Assembly: GCF_002954705.1 (NCBI RefSeq)
Contig: NZ_MSCO01000001.1
Span: forward strand, 289,873-353,872
DNA from: Aliivibrio sifiae
GTDB taxonomy: Bacteria > Pseudomonadota > Gammaproteobacteria > Enterobacterales > Vibrionaceae
Direction of reading: 5' to 3'
Length of the DNA stretch: 64,000 nucleotides
Positions within the stretch are counted from its first letter, which is position 1, and each line of letters opens with the position of its first letter. A model generated the notes under the pieces. It did not search any database, was not told the DNA's origin, and saw nothing but the letters and a program-made list of their open reading frames with translations. Shown in pieces: positions 59,559 to 64,000 of this stretch. The position numbers and the translations under genes are program-made.

Positions 59559-61820
59559 ATGCTTACTCAACTCAGGGATATAGTTGATCACGTCGCTAAA
59601 GCAGAGTCATTGGATGATGCTTTAGCGCTACTGGTGCAAAATACTCGGCACTCTATGAGAACAGAGTGTTGCTCAGTTTATTTGATGAGTAATGACAATC
59701 TTCGACTAGAATTGATGGCTACTGAGGGCTTAAAAGCAAAGCCTAATACGGTGTCATTGGGTATTGATGAAGGACTTGTTGGTCTTGTCGCTCGTAGCTG
59801 TGAGCCTCTAAACCTCGCCAATGCATCGGTACATCCTTCATATAAATATATCCCAAGTATTGCCGAATATAAATTTAATTCATTTCTCGCTACGCCAATC
59901 ATATATCGTCGTCAAAACTTAGGTGTATTGGTTGTCCAGCAAAAAGAAAAGCGTCAGTTTACCGAAGTTGAAGAATCCTTTTTAGTGACTCTATCTGCTC
60001 AGCTTGCGGTTGTTTTAGCTCATGCAAAAGCTCATGAAAGTTGGTCTACTCAACTGCAAGCCTCTTCCACACAACAAAAGCAGTTCAAAGGTATTTCTGC
60101 GTCTAATGGCGTTGGAATCGCACCGCTGTGGTTTGATGATGCTCAACCGAAGATAGAAGCTATTTTACCTAGTTCATGTCTTGATATTGAATTGGAAAAA
60201 GATCGTCTTGGTACTGCTGTTGAACTTGCATTGAAAGACTTTCGACGTGCAAAGAAACGGTTTGAACAAGAGCTTAATACCGAAACGTTAGCCATTTTTG
60301 ATTTATTTAGTCATTTATTGAATGATCCTATGTTAAAGGCTGATCTTAAAAAACAGATTAACCAAGGTGATTCTGCTGAATGGGCACTACGTCAAGTTAT
60401 AGAGTCTTATGCTGGGCGCTTTGAACGAATGAGTGATTCTTATTTGAGTGAACGAGCAAACGATGTTCGAGAGCTTGGGCAACGATTACTTTATTTTCTT
60501 AATTATGAAGATAAGCTAGATATTGATCTGTCACATCCAGTGATTCTGGTAACAACTCAACTGACAGCATCAATGCTTGCCAGTATACCTAAAGATAAAT
60601 TAAAAGCGGTGATCTCCTTAGAAGGGGCGGCAAACTCGCATGCTGCTATTTTGTCTAAAGCGCTTGGGATACCTGCAATAATGGGGGTTGAGTTTAACCC
60701 TGCTCATTATCATAAATCATTAGCCATTGTTGATGGGTATAGTGGCTCACTTTATATCAAGCCAACGGAAGCTTTAATTCAAGAATATACTGATCTTCAA
60801 AATGAAGAGCTTGAATTATCAAAGCTGATTACGCTTGATCTTGATAAACCCACATTAACACTTGATGGGCATTTAATGAATATTCATTTAAATGCAGGAT
60901 TGAGTGTTGATTCAAGTATTGCGGTGAATAAAGGCGTTGATGGTGTTGGTTTGTATCGAACCGAAATTCCATTTTTGTTACATCAACGTTTTCCATCAGA
61001 AGAAGAACAATACCTACAATATAAAGCTATTTTAGAAACATACCCTAAAAAACCGGTAGTCATGAGAACGCTTGATATTGGCGGTGATAAACCTTTACCT
61101 TATTTACCTATTGAGGAAGATAATCCTTTCTTAGGTTGGCGTGGTATTCGTTTTACTTTAGATCATCCTGATATATTTTTATTGCAATTAAAAGCGATGA
61201 TCAGAGCTAATATTGGTAATGAAAACTTATCGATTATGCTACCTATGATTTCAGGCATCCCTGAGTTGAAGCAGGCAAGAGCTTTTATTAATCAAGCATA
61301 CGAAGAAGTGCTCAACGAGTCTGACATGGATTTTTCTAAGCCTCGTATTGGTATGATGGTTGAAGTGCCATCAATGCTGTATTTATTACCAAGAGTGGCT
61401 GGACTTGTTGATTTTATTTCTGTTGGAAGTAATGATTTAACTCAATATTTATTAGCGGTAGATAGGAACAATTCAAGAGTTTCTCATGTTTATGAGTCTT
61501 ACCATCCGGCTGTTATTTTGGCTTTAAAGCAAATAGTAGAAACAGCAACTCAGCATAACTTACCTGTTAGTGTGTGTGGGGAATTAGCGGGTGATCCTAT
61601 TGGTTGTTTACTGTTAATTGGACTTGGTTATCGTAATTTAAGTATGAATACGTCCAATGTGGCTAAGATTAAATACATTATTAGACAAGTAACTTTGGCT
61701 GAAATTGAATCAATAACAGAGATTCTTTTACATCATGATGATGCTGAGAAAATTTTAGCTGATATGATGACGTTTTTTGAAGAGAAAGATCTTTTAGGGT
61801 TTATTCGAGCAGGTAAATAA
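59559..61820 (+). CDS. ptsP: PtsP, enzyme I of the nitrogen phosphotransferase system
   Basis: A 753-residue protein with an N-terminal GAF domain (about 15-165), an EI-N domain with the phosphorylated His361 in EGAANSHAAILSKALG, and a C-terminal PEP-binding barrel (GVGLYRTEIPFL, MMVEVPSMLY, GSNDLTQYLLAVDR). It takes phosphate from PEP and passes it to NPr and EIIA-Ntr, with glutamine and 2-oxoglutarate sensed by the GAF domain. Order rppH-ptsP-lgt-thyA is conserved. Confidence 0.96.
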   Translation: MLTQLRDIVDHVAKAESLDDALALLVQNTRHSMRTECCSVYLMSNDNLRLELMATEGLKAKPNTVSLGIDEGLVGLVARSCEPLNLANASVHPSYKYIPSIAEYKFNSFLATPIIYRRQNLGVLVVQQKEKRQFTEVEESFLVTLSAQLAVVLAHAKAHESWSTQLQASSTQQKQFKGISASNGVGIAPLWFDDAQPKIEAILPSSCLDIELEKDRLGTAVELALKDFRRAKKRFEQELNTETLAIFDLFSHLLNDPMLKADLKKQINQGDSAEWALRQVIESYAGRFERMSDSYLSERANDVRELGQRLLYFLNYEDKLDIDLSHPVILVTTQLTASMLASIPKDKLKAVISLEGAANSHAAILSKALGIPAIMGVEFNPAHYHKSLAIVDGYSGSLYIKPTEALIQEYTDLQNEELELSKLITLDLDKPTLTLDGHLMNIHLNAGLSVDSSIAVNKGVDGVGLYRTEIPFLLHQRFPSEEEQYLQYKAILETYPKKPVVMRTLDIGGDKPLPYLPIEEDNPFLGWRGIRFTLDHPDIFLLQLKAMIRANIGNENLSIMLPMISGIPELKQARAFINQAYEEVLNESDMDFSKPRIGMMVEVPSMLYLLPRVAGLVDFISVGSNDLTQYLLAVDRNNSRVSHVYESYHPAVILALKQIVETATQHNLPVSVCGELAGDPIGCLLLIGLGYRNLSMNTSNVAKIKYIIRQVTLAEIESITEILLHHDDAEKILADMMTFFEEKDLLGFIRAGK

Positions 61821-62624
61821 ATGTCAGTAGATTTTTGGTCTATTTTTGCGCTGTATCTTGTACTTGGCAGTGTGGTTGGCGTTATGGCCGGCTTATTAGG
61901 GATTGGTGGTGGATTACTTGTTGTTCCTGCTTTGCTGTGGCTACTGCCCTTGGCTGGAATCGATTCAAGCATCGCAATGCAAATGGCTCTTGGTACGTCG
62001 CTAGCGACAATTATATTTACATCGAGCTCATCGGCATTGAACCATTTGCGTTTAGGCAATGTCGAAGTGAGGTTAATTAAAAGTTTAGCTCCTGGAGTCA
62101 TTCTTGGAGGCTTTGTTGGTAGTTACCTTACTGAGTTAATTCCAACACAATATTTACCTAAAGTATTTGGTATTATCGTACTTTTACTAGCATTACAAAT
62201 GCTGTTAGCACTTAAATTCACAGCTACAAGAGCTATGCCATCTCCTTTAAAAACAGCTGCTTCTGGTGGGATTATCGGTATTGTTTCTAGTTTAGCAGGT
62301 ATTGGTGGTGGCTCATTGACAGTACCTTATTTAAGCTTTCATGGTGTTGAAATGAGAAAAGCTATTGGTAGTTCTTCTTTGTGTGGCACATTAATAGCAA
62401 TAGCTGGCATGATAGGCTTTGTTATACACGGTGTTAGTGTCGCTAATTTGCCGTCAATGAGTTTAGGGTATGTATATTTACCTGCGTTATGTGGCATTAG
62501 TGTAACGTCTATTTTTACCACTAGAGTTGGCGCAAAATTAGCTTCGCATTTACCAACATCAACATTAAAAAAAATCTTTGCCGTATTTCTAGTATTTATC
62601 GGCAGTAAAATGTTCTTAGGATAA
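61821..62624 (+). CDS. TSUP-family (TauE/SafE-like) membrane permease
   Basis: A 267-residue protein with about eight membrane segments in two repeats. Each half has a glycine-rich signature ([16 protein letters not shown] and [15 protein letters not shown]) of the sulfite exporter TauE/SafE family. The substrate is unknown; sulphur-containing or organic anions are typical. Its start abuts the ptsP stop (no gap), so translation is likely coupled. In E. coli this gene is absent from the ptsP-lgt junction. Confidence 0.9.
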   Translation: MSVDFWSIFALYLVLGSVVGVMAGLLGIGGGLLVVPALLWLLPLAGIDSSIAMQMALGTSLATIIFTSSSSALNHLRLGNVEVRLIKSLAPGVILGGFVGSYLTELIPTQYLPKVFGIIVLLLALQMLLALKFTATRAMPSPLKTAASGGIIGIVSSLAGIGGGSLTVPYLSFHGVEMRKAIGSSSLCGTLIAIAGMIGFVIHGVSVANLPSMSLGYVYLPALCGISVTSIFTTRVGAKLASHLPTSTLKKIFAVFLVFIGSKMFLG

Positions 62625-62634
62625 GAGAGTAATC

Positions 62635-63486
62635 ATGAACCAAGGGTATTTAACCTTCCCAAATATTGACCCAATATTATTTCAAATAGGTCCACTAGCT
62701 GTTCGTTGGTATGGATTAATGTATTTGTTCGGTTTCATGTTTGCCTTATGGTTAGCAAATAAGCGTGCAGACAAACCAAATAGCGGTTGGACTCGTGATC
62801 AAGTCAGTGATCTTCTTTTTGCTGGCTTTTTAGGGGTCGTGATTGGTGGGCGAGTTGGTTATGTCTTATTTTATAACTTTGGTTATTTCTTAGATAACCC
62901 ACTGTACTTATTTGAAGTATGGACTGGCGGCATGTCTTTCCATGGGGGATTGCTTGGTGTAATTTCTGCAATGCTTTGGTATGGTTATAAGAATAATCGC
63001 AGCTTCTTTACTATTGCTGACTTTGTAGCGCCATTAGTACCGTTTGGCTTAGGTGCTGGTCGTCTCGGTAACTTTATGAATGGTGAACTATGGGGCCGAG
63101 TTACTGATGTGCCTTGGGCGATGATATTCCCAACAGGGGGGCCTCTTCCTCGTCATCCATCTCAATTATATGAGTTTGCACTTGAAGGGGTTGTTTTATT
63201 CTTAATCTTAAATTGGTTTATTCGTAAACCTCGTCCTTTGGGTGCAGTATCTGGTTTATTCTTATTTGGTTACGGAACATTTAGATTCTTAGTCGAATAT
63301 GTTCGTCAACCTGATGCTCAATTAGGTCTGTTTGGCGATTGGATTTCAATGGGACAAATCTTATCGCTACCAATGGTGATTGGTGGTCTTCTTATGATGC
63401 TTTGGGCATTTAAGCGTAATCTTTTTGCTACTGATTTACAGATAAATGAGACGAAGTCAAAAAAATCGAAACCAAAAGCAAAATAA
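62635..63486 (+). CDS. lgt: Lgt, prolipoprotein diacylglyceryl transferase
   Basis: A 283-residue inner-membrane enzyme that attaches diacylglycerol to the lipobox Cys of prolipoproteins (such as MltC here). About seven membrane segments; the catalytic His in MSFHGGLLG and the signature [14 protein letters not shown] are present. Ten bases after the permease gene. The C-terminus is lysine-rich. Essential in related bacteria. Confidence 0.96.
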   Translation: MNQGYLTFPNIDPILFQIGPLAVRWYGLMYLFGFMFALWLANKRADKPNSGWTRDQVSDLLFAGFLGVVIGGRVGYVLFYNFGYFLDNPLYLFEVWTGGMSFHGGLLGVISAMLWYGYKNNRSFFTIADFVAPLVPFGLGAGRLGNFMNGELWGRVTDVPWAMIFPTGGPLPRHPSQLYEFALEGVVLFLILNWFIRKPRPLGAVSGLFLFGYGTFRFLVEYVRQPDAQLGLFGDWISMGQILSLPMVIGGLLMMLWAFKRNLFATDLQINETKSKKSKPKAK

Positions 63487-63533
63487 ACAAACTCAGAAAA
63501 ATACGTTAGAATAGCGTTAATAACGATTTATAG

Positions 63534-63564
63534 TGATGGCCTCTCGTTTGAGGCCATTTTTTTA
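63534..63564 (+). terminator. Terminator after lgt
   Basis: ATGGCCTC pairs perfectly with GAGGCCAT around TCGTTT, followed by seven T. thyA starts 19 bases later. Confidence 0.88.
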
Positions 63565-63581
63565 AGCCAATTTTAGAGAAC

Positions 63582-64000
63582 ATGACCGTGAAGCAGTATT
63601 TAGATTTATGCCAACGCATCGTTGATGAAGGAACCTGGATTGAAAACGAGCGAACAGGAAAGCGCTGTTTGACGGTAATTAATGCCGATCTGACTTACGA
63701 TGTTGCTAATGGAGAGTTTCCTTTAGTTACAACACGTAAAAGTTTTTGGAAGTCAGCAGTAGCTGAAATGATTGGTTATATTCGCGGTTATGATAATGCT
63801 GAAGATTTTCGTAAAATAGGCACTAAAACATGGGATGCTAATTCGAATTTAAATGATGCTTGGCTGAATAATCCTCACCGTAAAGGTGAAGATGACATGG
63901 GACGAGTATATGGTGTTCAAGGTCGTTCATGGGCAAAACCAAACGGTGAGTTTATCGATCAGTTGAAAAAGATCATTGATGATTTAAGCAATGGTATTGA
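63582..64000 (+). CDS. thyA: Thymidylate synthase (5' part only)
   Basis: The first 139 codons of ThyA, which makes dTMP from dUMP using methylene-tetrahydrofolate. The N-terminus [17 protein letters not shown] and the region ending FVEL-type start of the folate site are consistent; the [19 protein letters not shown] and [11 protein letters not shown] segments are typical. The catalytic Cys lies past the window edge. ATG at 63582 or GTG at 63588 could be the start. It shows the large-insert form common in gamma-proteobacterial relatives. Confidence 0.95.
   Translation, partial: MTVKQYLDLCQRIVDEGTWIENERTGKRCLTVINADLTYDVANGEFPLVTTRKSFWKSAVAEMIGYIRGYDNAEDFRKIGTKTWDANSNLNDAWLNNPHRKGEDDMGRVYGVQGRSWAKPNGEFIDQLKKIIDDLSNGI

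Overview
The window is chromosomal core DNA from a gamma-proteobacterium of the Vibrionaceae, most likely Aliivibrio (A. fischeri-like). This is inferred from the low-GC, AT-rich intergenic regions, a clear vpsR orthologue next to lysS, adjacent arcA and argF beside pyrBI, and gene orders shared with Vibrio and Escherichia coli. No plasmid, phage, CRISPR array, integron or classical transposase gene was found.

Layout. 1-4.7 kb: end of the Mla lipid-transport operon (mlaE', mlaD, mlaC, mlaB), ibaG, murA, plsC, idi. 4.7-9.5 kb (minus strand): ridA, the pyrimidine operon pyrL-pyrB-pyrI with a leader-peptide attenuator, argF and arcA, with two copies of a MITE-like repeat in the gaps. 9.7-11 kb: rraB and an orphan protein. 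11-16.2 kb (minus): valS, holC, pepA. 16.4-18.6 kb: lptF-lptG. 18.6-21.3 kb: an RDD membrane protein, tRNA-Leu(CAA), a small DUF2999-like protein, dgkA, and a nine-gene tRNA cluster (three each of Phe, Thr and Asn). 21.4-24.2 kb (minus): mltC, yggX, mutY; then trmB and glsA on plus. 26.2-31 kb (minus): hemW, rdgB, a DUF4426 protein, yggU, yggT, proC, yggS. 31-33.2 kb: pilT-pilU. 33.3-38.7 kb (minus): ruvX, yqgE, gshB, rsmE, endA, sprT, metK. 39-44.8 kb: tkt, epd, pgk, fbaA. 45-47.1 kb (minus): srmB, trmN6. 47.4-48.7 kb: brnQ. 48.8-56 kb: fldB (minus), then xerD, dsbC, recJ, prfB (with programmed +1 frameshift) and lysS. 56.3-57.7 kb: vpsR. Then mutH (minus), and rppH, ptsP, a TSUP permease, lgt and the 5' part of thyA, which runs off the window.

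How the genes fit together. Most are housekeeping: envelope building (Mla, MurA, PlsC, LptFG, MltC, Lgt), nucleotide and arginine synthesis, translation (valS, lysS, prfB, tRNAs), DNA repair and recombination (mutY, mutH, recJ, xerD, ruvX), and central carbon flow (tkt-epd-pgk-fbaA). Regulation that can be read from the sequence includes the pyrL attenuator, PurR-like operators at the pyr promoter, between metK and tkt and before fbaA, tandem ARG-box-like sites before argF, and the RF2 autoregulatory frameshift.

I did not find an obvious undescribed multi-gene system. The best leads are a 595-bp gap between mutH and rppH with two consensus DnaA boxes and eight GATC sites, two small dispersed repeat families, the internal terminator-like hairpin in the tRNA cluster, the degenerate ATPase motifs of VpsR, and an orphan GH2-like sugar-binding-fold protein whose start abuts a terminator.
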